From Chryseobacterium aurantiacum (GTDB lineage Bacteria > Bacteroidota > Bacteroidia > Flavobacteriales > Weeksellaceae), in the NCBI RefSeq assembly GCF_003020585.1, contig NZ_PXUE01000009.1:1-64000 (forward strand): a stretch of 64,000 nucleotides of DNA, given 5' to 3'. Below are positions 37,435-46,122 of the stretch, piece after piece; position 1 is the first letter of the stretch, and each line of letters opens with the position of its first letter. Made by a program: the position numbers and the translations under genes. The notes beneath the pieces were generated by a model. It had not been told where the DNA came from. It saw only the letters and a list, made by a program, of their open reading frames with translations, and did not search any database.

Positions 37435-37508
37435 TGAGCGCGAAAGGATTCGAACCTTTGACCGTCTGCTTAGAAGGCAGATGCTCTATCCAGCTGAGCT
37501 ACGCACCC
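37435..37508 (-). tRNA. tRNA-Arg (TCT), cassette 3
   Basis: The same 74-nt sequence as the two copies at 33396 and 33866, anticodon TCT. Confidence 0.96.
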
Positions 37509-37549
37509 TTAAAAGTGATTTTGCTTAACTTAATAAGCTCATTAAAAAG

Positions 37550-37624
37550 TCGGGGCGGCAGGATTCGAACCTGCGACCTCCTGGTCCCAAACCAGGCGCG
37601 ATGACCGGACTACGCTACGCCCCG
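37550..37624 (-). tRNA. tRNA-Pro (TGG), cassette 3
   Basis: The same 75-nt sequence as the copies at 33487 and 33957, anticodon TGG. The Arg-Pro spacer here is longer and differs from the other two cassettes. Confidence 0.96.
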
Positions 37625-37640
37625 AGAGTATATAAATGAG

Positions 37641-37725
37641 CGGAGGGTAAGGGATTCGAACCCTTGCGACACTTTCGCGTCGACAGTTTAGCAAACTGCT
37701 CCATTAACCACTCTGGCAACCCTCC
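37641..37725 (-). tRNA. tRNA-Ser (GCT)
   Basis: On the minus strand the 85-nt sequence begins GGAGGGTTGCCAGAGTGG, has anticodon loop TTGCTAA (anticodon GCT), a long variable arm (GACGCGAAAGTGTC) and T-arm GGTTCGAATCC, as in type II serine tRNAs. It is the promoter-proximal gene of cassette 3. Confidence 0.96.
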
Positions 37726-37769
37726 TTTTTGTTTATTTTTTAATGATCGTTGTTCCGTTATTGCGAGTG

Positions 37770-37801
37770 CAAATATAGAATAGATTTCTTTATTTACCAA
37801 A
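37770..37801 (-). promoter_or_regulatory. Promoter of tRNA cassette 3
   Basis: On the minus strand TTTG (37798-37801) and TATATTTG (37770-37777) are 20 bases apart, a good Bacteroidota promoter. It is divergent from the amidase promoter. Confidence 0.65.
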
Positions 37802-37823
37802 TAAAATTCAAGAAAATTTTGTG

Positions 37824-37831
37824 TATTTTTG
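37824..37831 (+). promoter_or_regulatory. -7 promoter element of the amidase gene
   Basis: TATTTTTG matches TAnnTTTG, 29 bases before the ATG at 37861. It excludes the upstream in-frame start at 37750. Confidence 0.55.
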
Positions 37832-37860
37832 AACTAATAAATCATCCAAAAACCAAACTG

Positions 37861-38883
37861 ATGCGTAAGACATTATATATCATCGGATTAAGCACTTTCG
37901 TTTTTTCATGTACTTCCCAGCAAAATGTGAAAAAAAATACTTACAAACCGAAAACCCCAGTGGTACAGCCAAAACCCGTAGCTAAAACACAAACTCCGGA
38001 AGCTCCAAAACCAAAAATTACAAACGAACACGGAGTAGAATTTTTTACTACTAATATAGCAGACGCAACAAAAAATGATAATACCGCAAGTTACGGTTCT
38101 ATTGTATCTGCAAAACCGGTAGGATATAAGGTAGTAAAAACTTATTTCCCTGCCGTTGCCCAAAATTTCAGACAACGTTATCTTATATTACATTATACAG
38201 CACTTCCGGACGATAAGTCCATTACAGTTCTTACACAGCAGGCTGTAAGTGCCCACTACCTGGTCAATAATACAGGAGATAAAGAAATCTATCAATTGGT
38301 AGATGAGAATAAGCGTGCATACCATGCAGGAGTAAGCTCATGGAGAAGCGACAAAAATCTAAATGATACTTCAATAGGAATTGAAATTGTAAATGCAGGC
38401 TTCCCTAATGGAACCGGTACAAGAGTATTTGCTCCTTTTAGTGATGATCAGGTAAGAAAAGTAGCAGCATTGGCTAAAGATATTATCACAAGATATCAAA
38501 TTCCGGCTACCAACGTACTTGCTCATGCAGATATTGCGCCTACAAGAAAGCAGGATCCAGGACCTATGTTCCCATGGAAAAAGCTGTATGATGAATACCA
38601 GATAGGAATGTGGTACGACCAGACGACCAAACAGGATTACTTTGATCTTGCACAAACAGATTTTGCCGTAAAATATAGTGATCCGTCATTTATTATCGGT
38701 ATTCAGACTGCATTGCAGAAATTCGGATATGGAATAGAGCTTAGCGGAAAATGGGATGATGCCACCAAGAAGACCATTGAAGCATTTCAATATCACTTCC
38801 GTCCACAAAACTATGACGGAATCATGGATGCTGAAACATGGGCAATACTGCAAGCTTTGAATGTAAAATATTCAGTAAAATAA
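37861..38883 (+). CDS. N-acetylmuramoyl-L-alanine amidase lipoprotein
   Basis: The 340-residue protein has a lipoprotein signal (IIGLSTFVFSC), a Pro/Lys-rich linker (about 25-60), and an amidase_2 (AmpD/AmiD-type) zinc domain with RYLILHYTALPDD, VSAHYLVNN, YHAGVSSWR and LAHADIAPTRKQDPG (two His ligands and the late catalytic Lys region). A C-terminal peptidoglycan-binding domain follows (GIQTALQKFGYGIELSGKW). It cleaves the muramyl-peptide amide bond, probably from the inner face of the outer membrane, in wall recycling. A terminator follows. Confidence 0.92.
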   Translation: MRKTLYIIGLSTFVFSCTSQQNVKKNTYKPKTPVVQPKPVAKTQTPEAPKPKITNEHGVEFFTTNIADATKNDNTASYGSIVSAKPVGYKVVKTYFPAVAQNFRQRYLILHYTALPDDKSITVLTQQAVSAHYLVNNTGDKEIYQLVDENKRAYHAGVSSWRSDKNLNDTSIGIEIVNAGFPNGTGTRVFAPFSDDQVRKVAALAKDIITRYQIPATNVLAHADIAPTRKQDPGPMFPWKKLYDEYQIGMWYDQTTKQDYFDLAQTDFAVKYSDPSFIIGIQTALQKFGYGIELSGKWDDATKKTIEAFQYHFRPQNYDGIMDAETWAILQALNVKYSVK

Positions 38884-38892
38884 ATTCAGATT

Positions 38893-38918
38893 AAAGCGCA
38901 TCGATTAGATGCGTTTTT
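38893..38918 (+). terminator. Terminator of the amidase gene
   Basis: Stem CGCATC / GATGCG with loop GATTA, followed by TTTTT. Confidence 0.75.
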
Positions 38919-38956
38919 GCTATCTTTAAACGATCAAAAACAGTAAAATATCTGTA

Positions 38957-40357
38957 ATGGAAAATTTCAGAAAAGAGAGTGATCTATTAGGCGAATTGAA
39001 CGTGCCTTTAGATGCTTATTATGGGGTTCAGACACAAAGAGCAATCAATAACTTCAAGATTTCGGGACAGCTTTTGTCTTCGTATCCGGATTTTATCAAA
39101 GGATTGGCTTTCGTAAAAAAAGCAGCAGCAAAAACAAATTATGAATTAGGTCTTCTTGATGAAAGCCTGTATTTCAAAATAGCAGAAGCGTGCGACGAAA
39201 TTGTAGATGGGAAATATCATGACCAGTTTCCGGTAGACATGATTCAAGGTGGCGCAGGAACTTCAATCAATATGAATGCGAATGAAGTAATTGCCAACGT
39301 TGTATTAGAAAAATTAGGAAAGAATAAAGGAGAGTATGAATTTTGCTCACCAAACGATCATATTAACCTTTCGCAGTCTACCAATGATGCTTATCCTACA
39401 GCCATCAAAATGGGATTGTTGCAGATGAATATCGGTCTGGTAGAAAAACTAGAAAAAATTATAGCAGCTTTCCGTGCAAAAGGAGAAGAATTCCATGATG
39501 TTATTAAAATGGGACGTACGCAGCTTCAGGATGCCGTACCTATGACATTAGGACAGGAGTTTGAGGCATATGCAGCTACTTTGGAAGAAGATATTTCCAA
39601 GCTGAATAATAATGCTAGCCTTTTTGTAGAAGTGAATATGGGAGCCACAGCTATTGGAACAGGATTAAATGCTCCGGTAGGATATGCAGTTCTTTGCGCT
39701 AAGAATTTGGCTCAGATTACAGGATATCCGGTTATCTCTGCACCTAACCTGGTAGAAGCAACTCCGGATACAGGATCTTATGTGATTTACTCTTCTGCAA
39801 TGAAGCGTCTTGCTGTAAAACTATCTAAAATCTGTAATGATTTAAGATTACTTTCATCAGGGCCAAGAGCAGGATTATTCGAAATCAATCTTCCTCCAAT
39901 GCAGCCAGGTTCTTCCATCATGCCGGGTAAAGTAAACCCTGTTATTCCGGAAGTGGTTAACCAGGTGTGCTTTAAAGTGTTTGGAAATGACCTGACAGTA
40001 ACTTTTGCTGCAGAAGCAGGACAATTGCAACTTAACGTAATGGAGCCTGTACTTTCCCACGCTATTATGGAGAACATCAATTTCCTTTGCAATGCATTGG
40101 ATACGCTTCGTGAAAAATGTGTAGTAGGAATTACAGCCAATAAAGAAGTGTGCCTGAACATGGTGAAACACAGCATTGGAATTGTAACAGCACTTAATCC
40201 TTATATTGGCTACAAACAATCCACAGAGATTGCAAAAGAAGCACTAGAAACAGGAAAAAGCGTTTACAACCTTGTATTGGAAAAAGGAATTCTTTCCCAG
40301 GAAAAACTGGACGAAATCCTTGACCCCAAAAACATGCTGAAACCGCATAACAAATAA
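38957..40357 (+). CDS. aspA: Aspartate ammonia-lyase
   Basis: The 466-residue protein matches the aspartase/fumarase superfamily along its length: early ERDLLGE-like ESDLLGELNVP, AGTSINMNANEV, NLSQSTNDAYPT, GRTQLQDAVPMTLGQEF, and the active-site loop GSSIMPGKVNPVIPE. It converts L-aspartate to fumarate and ammonia; aspartase rather than fumarase is favoured by DLLGE and the start YYGVQTQRA. It is a single-gene unit between two hairpins. Confidence 0.94.
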   Translation: MENFRKESDLLGELNVPLDAYYGVQTQRAINNFKISGQLLSSYPDFIKGLAFVKKAAAKTNYELGLLDESLYFKIAEACDEIVDGKYHDQFPVDMIQGGAGTSINMNANEVIANVVLEKLGKNKGEYEFCSPNDHINLSQSTNDAYPTAIKMGLLQMNIGLVEKLEKIIAAFRAKGEEFHDVIKMGRTQLQDAVPMTLGQEFEAYAATLEEDISKLNNNASLFVEVNMGATAIGTGLNAPVGYAVLCAKNLAQITGYPVISAPNLVEATPDTGSYVIYSSAMKRLAVKLSKICNDLRLLSSGPRAGLFEINLPPMQPGSSIMPGKVNPVIPEVVNQVCFKVFGNDLTVTFAAEAGQLQLNVMEPVLSHAIMENINFLCNALDTLREKCVVGITANKEVCLNMVKHSIGIVTALNPYIGYKQSTEIAKEALETGKSVYNLVLEKGILSQEKLDEILDPKNMLKPHNK

Positions 40358-40365
40358 CATACAAT

Positions 40366-40406
40366 AAGTGCTAAGTGGCAACTTTAGGTCACTTAGCACT
40401 TGTTAT
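40366..40406 (+). terminator. Terminator-like hairpin after aspA
   Basis: Perfect 12-bp stem AAGTGCTAAGTG / CACTTAGCACTT with a 12-base loop. The tail GTTATTC is only weakly T-rich. Confidence 0.65.
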
Positions 40407-40427
40407 TCATCATTTATAAAATAATTC

Positions 40428-41282
40428 GTGAGGTTTTTAATCATTATTCCTGCCCACAACGAAGAGCAGAACCTCTCATTCACTCTGGATTCCCTGCAAA
40501 AGCAAAGGAACAGAGACTTTAAGGTAGTGGTCATTAATGACGGATCCACAGATAAAACACCCGAAGTCATCAGGAAATATACAGAGAGTGATTCCCGCTT
40601 TGAAACCATTAATCTTCAAAAATCAGAGCATCAGCCAGGATCCAAAGTTGTTCATGCTTTTAAAAACGGTTTGCAGACCCAATCTCTTGATGAGTTTGAT
40701 ATCATCTGTAAATTTGATGCCGATATTATTCTTCCCGAAAACTATCTGGAAGCTATAGCGCACACCTTTATAGACAATCCAACATATGGATTAGTAGGAG
40801 GTTTGCTCTATGTAGAAAAAGAAGGAAGCTGGGTATATGAGGGAAATTCCAATAAACATCATGTAAGAGGCCCAATGAAAGCTTACCGAAAAGAATGCTT
40901 TGTTGAAATGGGTGGTTTAAGGGAAACCCTAGGCTGGGATAATATAGACTCCATACTGCTGGAACACTTGGGGTGGAAGGAAATTGTCTTGCCGGAACTA
41001 CATGTAAAACTGATTAAGGTAAAAGGAGCAGACTATACCATAAAACCTGCTGACTACTACGGCAGATACTTCTATTTCCTTGGATTAAGCAGATTTCTGG
41101 CTTATATTGCTTCCTCAAAAGAGGCCATGAAAAGTAAGTCACCTTCATTTTTCTTTGATATTATTAAAGCTTATGAAGCCTGCAAATCTCAAAAACTAGA
41201 ACTGAAAATTACAAAAAAAGAGCAGAAAGCCGTTAATGACCAACGCTGGAGAATGTTGAAGAAAAAATGGTTGAAAATGTAG
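40428..41282 (+). CDS. Family 2 glycosyltransferase
   Basis: A GTG start gives 284 residues. The GT-A fold features are IIIPAHNEEQNLSFTLDSL, VINDGSTDKTPEVI, the metal-binding DAD in CKFDADIILPENY, and a later acceptor-site region GWDNIDSILLEHLGWKE. It should transfer a sugar from a nucleotide donor, probably for surface polysaccharide, since a GT-B-like protein, a flippase and an FkbM methyltransferase follow. No membrane helix is present. Confidence 0.9.
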   Translation: MRFLIIIPAHNEEQNLSFTLDSLQKQRNRDFKVVVINDGSTDKTPEVIRKYTESDSRFETINLQKSEHQPGSKVVHAFKNGLQTQSLDEFDIICKFDADIILPENYLEAIAHTFIDNPTYGLVGGLLYVEKEGSWVYEGNSNKHHVRGPMKAYRKECFVEMGGLRETLGWDNIDSILLEHLGWKEIVLPELHVKLIKVKGADYTIKPADYYGRYFYFLGLSRFLAYIASSKEAMKSKSPSFFFDIIKAYEACKSQKLELKITKKEQKAVNDQRWRMLKKKWLKM

Positions 41283-41318
41283 GAGAAAATGATGTAAGGG
41301 GACAAATCTTATCAATAT

Positions 41319-41382
41319 CAATAGGAATGGGTTTTAACCCATTTAATCATAAAATAAAAATTCAATTGGCTTTAGCCAAAAT
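41319..41382. repeat. REP-like intergenic repeat, copy B
   Basis: AATAGGAATGGGTTTTAACCC, CATTTAATCATAAAATAAAA and TTGGCTTTAGCCAAAA make two small hairpins (GGGTTTTAACCC and TTGGCTTTAGCCAA). The layout matches 28733-28797. Confidence 0.6.
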
Positions 41383-41402
41383 CTATTTAATACAATTAAT
41401 CA

Positions 41403-42449
41403 GTGAAAAAAATAGCCTACATAGAAATTGATACCCACGCAGAAATAGCACAGGCTTTCATGGATATCATGGAGGGGAATCAATCTTTCAGTGTAGATTA
41501 TTACTTTTCAAAAAAAATTAAGGACCAGGTCAACGAATCTGATGCAGCAGTATTTCTGTCGGATAGTTCCATGATCTTAGATCAACTGAAAACCAAAAAA
41601 TATGATCTGGTTATTATCGGAACTGTTCACCGTTTTTTCAATACATTTTTGGCGATAACAAAAAAATACAATACAGCCATTGTTACCCATAACCTGAACT
41701 TTACAAAAGCTTCAAAGCTGGACTTGATAAAAAGTGTATTCAAAGGAGATATCATGTACAGATTGAAACTTTGGTGGAAAGAAGGCTTGCTTTACTCTAA
41801 CAAGGTATATCAAAAATCAGGATCTCTAGTGGTTTTGGATGAAGCGTTGATTTCAGATAGACATCAGTTTTTACCTCTTTTTTATACAAGAACATTTAAC
41901 AGAACTGAAAATAAAAACCTGATTATTGTTATTCCTGGTGGTGTTTCACAGAAAAGGAGGGATTATAATCATATTTTTAAAACCATCCAGAAAATAGGGA
42001 CAGGGATGAACTGTGAATTTGTATTCCTTGGTAAAGCAAAGGATCACGAATTAAAAAAACTCGAAAACTTATCTTTAACAATATCCCAAAATATCACGAT
42101 TACTTATTTTTCAGAAAGAGTTTCTGCCACAGATTTTGAAAAATGGATGCAAAAAGCCAATGTTCTTTGGTGTCCTATTCAACAGGAAACCGAGTTTCTT
42201 AGCATCAAAGAAGTATATGGAAAAACCAAGATGACAGGGAACCTAGGAGATGCTATTGCCTATGGAAAACTGGCTGTTTTTCCTAATAACTATCCATCAA
42301 AGCTAGATTTTATTCTGGCTGAAAAAGAAAACGTTCAAGATCAATTGAATGGGCTTTCAGATAATTATTTTGATTTCCAAAAAAGCTACAGTAAAGAAGA
42401 AGTTCAAAAAAGATTGGAACAGCTGTTAAATAAGCTTGTTTCTAAATAA
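41403..42449 (+). CDS. Putative GT-B-fold glycosyltransferase, family not recognised
   Basis: The GTG-started 348-residue protein has two halves like GT-B enzymes. The first contains KIAYIEIDTHAEIAQAF and YDLVIIGTVHRFF; the second contains LIIVIPGGVSQKRRDYNHIF, CEFVFLGKAKDHELKKL and a C-terminal GNLGDAIAYGKLAVFPNNYP segment where donor binding is expected. I cannot assign a CAZy family. It lies between a GT2 gene and a convergent flippase gene, so it likely acts on surface glycan. Neither signal peptide nor membrane helix is present. Confidence 0.65.
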   Translation: MKKIAYIEIDTHAEIAQAFMDIMEGNQSFSVDYYFSKKIKDQVNESDAAVFLSDSSMILDQLKTKKYDLVIIGTVHRFFNTFLAITKKYNTAIVTHNLNFTKASKLDLIKSVFKGDIMYRLKLWWKEGLLYSNKVYQKSGSLVVLDEALISDRHQFLPLFYTRTFNRTENKNLIIVIPGGVSQKRRDYNHIFKTIQKIGTGMNCEFVFLGKAKDHELKKLENLSLTISQNITITYFSERVSATDFEKWMQKANVLWCPIQQETEFLSIKEVYGKTKMTGNLGDAIAYGKLAVFPNNYPSKLDFILAEKENVQDQLNGLSDNYFDFQKSYSKEEVQKRLEQLLNKLVSK

Positions 42450-42497
42450 AAATTTCTTTTTTTTAGCCGGATTTACTTTCTCAACTTTCTTAGTTTG

Positions 42498-43976
42498 CTA
42501 TTTGAACTTAAAAATACTCTTAATAAACCTCGCATTCAGATAATCTTCTATCGGGAAAATCTTTGTAAAATAATTTCCAACGTAGATTAATGCTAAAACT
42601 ACAGCCGGTTTATAAATCAGATTGATGAAATTGCTGTGGAAGTTCGGTAAAACAATAGCTACAGTAATAGCTAAAGTACAAATGATGGAAACAAAGATCA
42701 TTTCGATCGTTAATGGTGAAACCTTAAATACAAAGTAGTTAAATACAATCTTGACCACGTTGTAAATGGTCAGTGAAATTGCAGTAGATAAAGCAATTCC
42801 GATAAGCTTCAGATCCGTATTCTTGATGAAATAATAATTCAGTCCAATAGTTAATCCAGCCAACAAAAGCATCACCAAAATATTGAATCTGTAGTATCTT
42901 GAGAGCGAAATAATATTTCCGTTGAATCCTGTGGCAAGATCAATTAAAACTGCAGATCCCCAGATCCATACAACAGGTTCATATTCCCTAAGCATAGTTC
43001 CGTTTTTTGGCATAAACTGCGTAAGATAAGGGAACCCAACCATAATACATGAGAACAGAACAGCTCCTAAAAAGTATAAAGACAACGAGGTTTTTTTATG
43101 AAACCTGTCTAGTTCTTCCATGTCTCCATCGGCCAGTGTTTTGTTGATGATAGGAGCGGAAATATTGAACAACCCCAGCTGTGGTATTGAAATCAAAGAG
43201 ATTAAAGCATACAGAACAGAATAAATTCCAACCTCTTCCATTCCCATAAATTCCCCAATCATAAAACTGTTAATGGCCAGGTAATTTCCAAAAGTTCCTA
43301 AAAATCCGAAGAAGCTGTAATTGAAAAACTGCTGCCAGAAATTATTTTTCTTGAAGTAATCCGTATTGAAATCAAGCTGAATTTTTTCCAGTTTGTTGGT
43401 GTAATAAATATACCCAAAAAGCATCAGGGTAAATATACCGAAGAAAAACGAGAATGCAATTTTTTGGGATAACGCAAAATAATAAAACAGGCAGAAAGCT
43501 CCAAGGTTGGCTATTTTTGGAAACAAATTGTCAAAGATATTAGACACCACAATTCTTTTGTAATTGGAGGTGTATTTATTGAAAATAGCACAAAATGAAA
43601 GGATTAAAATCAAAGGAAGAATCATTTCCTTAATTTTCCATGCTTCTGAATGTCTGAATTTTGGATAAAAATAAGGCAGTATAAAAAATACAGCCGTAAA
43701 AATGAGAAAGTTGAAAAAAACAGTAAGTAATGACAGTGATAACATGTTTTGTTTTTTGCCATCCTTTTCTACCGTATGAAAAAACTTTACATTGGAATAG
43801 GAGATACCCAGTACCACAAAAGGAACCAACATTTCAGCAGTAGGAAGAATATAGCGAAGCTTTCCGTAAAATTCAAAATCATTAGGAAAAATGAAAATTG
43901 CGGAAACTGTGCCCAGCAAAAAACCAATATAACCAATAATGGAATATTTGAAGCCTTGTCTCGCTACTACACTCAT
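42498..43976 (-). CDS. Oligosaccharide flippase (Wzx-like membrane protein)
   Basis: The 492-residue protein has about 12-14 hydrophobic helices and a charged short C terminus, with the start ARQGFKYSIIGYIGFLLGT typical of the MATE/Wzx polysaccharide-transport superfamily. It should flip lipid-linked glycans across the inner membrane. The gene is followed on the same strand (upstream) by an FkbM methyltransferase only nine bases away, so both are probably one transcript for a surface glycan. It converges with the GT-B-like gene. Confidence 0.88.
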   Translation of the reverse strand: MSVVARQGFKYSIIGYIGFLLGTVSAIFIFPNDFEFYGKLRYILPTAEMLVPFVVLGISYSNVKFFHTVEKDGKKQNMLSLSLLTVFFNFLIFTAVFFILPYFYPKFRHSEAWKIKEMILPLILILSFCAIFNKYTSNYKRIVVSNIFDNLFPKIANLGAFCLFYYFALSQKIAFSFFFGIFTLMLFGYIYYTNKLEKIQLDFNTDYFKKNNFWQQFFNYSFFGFLGTFGNYLAINSFMIGEFMGMEEVGIYSVLYALISLISIPQLGLFNISAPIINKTLADGDMEELDRFHKKTSLSLYFLGAVLFSCIMVGFPYLTQFMPKNGTMLREYEPVVWIWGSAVLIDLATGFNGNIISLSRYYRFNILVMLLLAGLTIGLNYYFIKNTDLKLIGIALSTAISLTIYNVVKIVFNYFVFKVSPLTIEMIFVSIICTLAITVAIVLPNFHSNFINLIYKPAVVLALIYVGNYFTKIFPIEDYLNARFIKSIFKFK

Positions 43977-43985
43977 AAAGTTGTT

Positions 43986-44780
43986 TTAAGGGTTTTTAGG
44001 TATAAAAATAATATTGTTGATGTACTGAGTTTTATTTTTTTCGTCGCTTGTATTTTGTAGCAGAATGTCTTCCGTAAGTATTTCCAGAATGAAGCTTTCC
44101 CTGTTCAGGTACTTGGCTTCATATCCCCAGCTTTTTACTTTAGAGATTTCATTCCATATTGGTGTTTGGTGGTGCCTTTGTTCCATCTCAACCATAAGGG
44201 TTGGAAGAAACTGTTTGATGGTCTCTCTTGCTCCCAAAAGAGTCTTTATTTCATTTCCTTCAACATCGATCTTGATAAAATCTAATCTGCTGAAGTGTTC
44301 TATTGCTGCCCATTCGTCTAGTTTGATCACCTTTACCTTTTCGGTGTAGCTTTTTTCTTCACCTTTTTCCTTGTAGGAGGTATTTAAAGTTCCGCGGGAA
44401 GCAATTGTTTTTCCATTAATAATCGGAACCTTGAACTCGGCTACCGTATTTTCGTCAGAAAGCGCCAAAGGAAGTACCCGCATCGTGGGGAATAGTCTTT
44501 TCAGTCTTCTGTAAAGCTTTTTATTAGGCTCAAAAGCATAGATGTGCTCATGATCCAGCTTATTCTCCAGCTGATATAAGAAAGTTCCTACATTGGCACC
44601 AATATCCAGTATAATAGCATTTTTAGGAAGGTATTCCTTGATCCATACCAGTTCCGGTTCTACATTGCGTTCCGAAAAATTATTTTTATTAAGATTATTT
44701 AGGGTCTTAAAATATCTTTTTTTGTAAAAATTCGGACTTATATATTGTAGTTTTTCTGCAATTTTTTGGTATAAAGACAT
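43986..44780 (-). CDS. FkbM-family SAM-dependent methyltransferase
   Basis: From the ATG at 44780 the 264-residue protein contains the FkbM signature: NAIILDIGANVGTFLYQLE (SAM site), HIYAFEPNKKLYRRL, LPLALSD and FIKIDVEGNEIKTLLGA. An upstream TTG start at 44804 lies within the -7 box and is rejected. It probably O-methylates a sugar or lipid. The flippase gene follows after nine bases. Confidence 0.9.
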   Translation of the reverse strand: MSLYQKIAEKLQYISPNFYKKRYFKTLNNLNKNNFSERNVEPELVWIKEYLPKNAIILDIGANVGTFLYQLENKLDHEHIYAFEPNKKLYRRLKRLFPTMRVLPLALSDENTVAEFKVPIINGKTIASRGTLNTSYKEKGEEKSYTEKVKVIKLDEWAAIEHFSRLDFIKIDVEGNEIKTLLGARETIKQFLPTLMVEMEQRHHQTPIWNEISKVKSWGYEAKYLNRESFILEILTEDILLQNTSDEKNKTQYINNIIFIPKNP

Positions 44781-44801
44781 CCTTAGCTTTTTGACGAATA
44801 G

Positions 44802-44809
44802 CAAAGATA
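44802..44809 (-). promoter_or_regulatory. -7 promoter element of the fkbM-flippase unit
   Basis: TATCTTTG on the minus strand matches TAnnTTTG, 21 bases before the ATG at 44780. Confidence 0.6.
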
Positions 44810-45018
44810 AACAAAAATGTAAAACTTATCTTAAAAAATGTTAAATATAATCTGTTGATTTTCAATGAAAAGGCTTTGCTGTCTGTTTTTCATGAAAAAT
44901 GAGTTTTAACAGGTTATTGATTTGTCACATAGACACCTCTGGTTGATGAACAGTCTATTAAAAAGGATTAAAGTCAAAAAAATGAACATTTAATATTTTG
45001 AGGCTTAAAATTAATTTA

Positions 45019-45045
45019 GGGAATCCCACACAATGAAATTCCCTG
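45019..45045 (-). terminator. Hairpin after the DUF2461 gene
   Basis: AGGGAAT / ATTCCCT stem around an 11-13-base loop. The minus-strand tail is AT-rich (CTAAATTAATTTT) but not a clean T-run, so this is a weak call. Confidence 0.4.
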
Positions 45046-45068
45046 GAATATTTAATAATACGGATACA

Positions 45069-45734
45069 TTAATTAAAAGGAGTGTTCAGGAAATCATTAA
45101 ATGGTTTCATCAGTTTAAAGATTTTGGCCATATTCTTTACTGCATTTTTGTCCAGAACCTCTTCGTCTTTCAAGTGGTACACCACAATAAAGTTTTTAAG
45201 TTTTAAATATTCAGCCATTGGATCTTCCTTTTCAAAACCTTGAGGAATTTTTTTCAGCTTATCATCCTGATCAAGTTCCGGGAAATATTTTTTAAAATCT
45301 TTATTGTTTAGGATTTTGAGAAAATCATCACCATATAAGGAGACTTCCTTTCGTACCTCTTTCAATACAGAAGATTCAGGCATGTAGATTCCTCCTGCCA
45401 AAAAGGATTTGCCGGGTTCCATATGAAGATAGTATCCTCCTTTCTGATTTCCTTTGCCCATTCCCAGGGACGCGCCGAAATTTGTTTTATAAGGTGACTT
45501 GTCCTTTGAAAATCGGGTGTCTCGGTAAATTCTAAATAATGCTTTTTTGCTGTCAATTTTAGCAAGCTCCTCATCAAAACCGGACATTTCTTTGATCAGG
45601 TCATCCAGAAAACTAATAATGTTTCCCTGAGAATCCGTATACAGATCTTTGTTTTCATTAAACCATTCACGGTTGTTATTGCTGCTTAATTTTTTTAGAA
45701 AATCAAATGTTTTGGGAGAAATACTGGCTGGCAT
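45069..45734 (-). CDS. DUF2461 domain protein
   Basis: The 221-residue cytoplasmic protein matches the DUF2461 family pattern: FLKKLSSNNNREWFNENKDLY at the start (split here by family convention), RIYRDTRFSKDKSPYKTNFG, and GGYYLHMEPGKSFLAGGIY. The function of the family is unknown. It is monocistronic, with no clear -7 element upstream. Confidence 0.9.
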   Translation of the reverse strand: MPASISPKTFDFLKKLSSNNNREWFNENKDLYTDSQGNIISFLDDLIKEMSGFDEELAKIDSKKALFRIYRDTRFSKDKSPYKTNFGASLGMGKGNQKGGYYLHMEPGKSFLAGGIYMPESSVLKEVRKEVSLYGDDFLKILNNKDFKKYFPELDQDDKLKKIPQGFEKEDPMAEYLKLKNFIVVYHLKDEEVLDKNAVKNMAKIFKLMKPFNDFLNTPFN

Positions 45735-46094
45735 ATAGTGTTGGTATTTTATTTTGGTTAACTTTACTTGAAATCTGGGGTTTTTTGAATTTTTTTTATT
45801 TCGAACCTTGAACTTTATCTCCTGAATTTCAAAATCATCCCAATATTCAAATTTACATAATAAGGAAGAAAATTAAAATAAAAAATTGCAATTCTGTAGT
45901 TTTGTTTGAAAATTCATAAATAGTACCAAAAAAATCAATCTACTTTAATAAAAAAAAATATTGTTTAGTAAGTCTTTAATTATAGAGGTGTTTTTTTATG
46001 TTTTATTTTTTAAAAATTAAGAAAATATTAAAGAATTGTGAATTTAAGTTTGTATATTTAAAACTTTGTTTAAAAACAAGTCAAATATTTATTG
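45735..46094. other. Gene-free AT-rich stretch before the helicase gene
   Basis: About 360 bases of very AT-rich sequence with long A and T runs. I see no ORF, hairpin or repeat. It could host distal promoter elements of either flanking gene. Confidence 0.6.
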
Positions 46095-46102
46095 TATCTT
46101 TG
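46095..46102 (+). promoter_or_regulatory. -7 promoter element of the DEAD-box helicase gene
   Basis: TATCTTTG matches TAnnTTTG, 20 bases before the ATG at 46123. Confidence 0.62.
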
Positions 46103-46122
46103 CAAAAATTTTAAAATAGTTA

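Noticed and set aside
44781-44804. TTG start for the FkbM methyltransferase
   Set aside because: The TTG is part of the TATCTTTG -7 box, so it would not be within the transcript.
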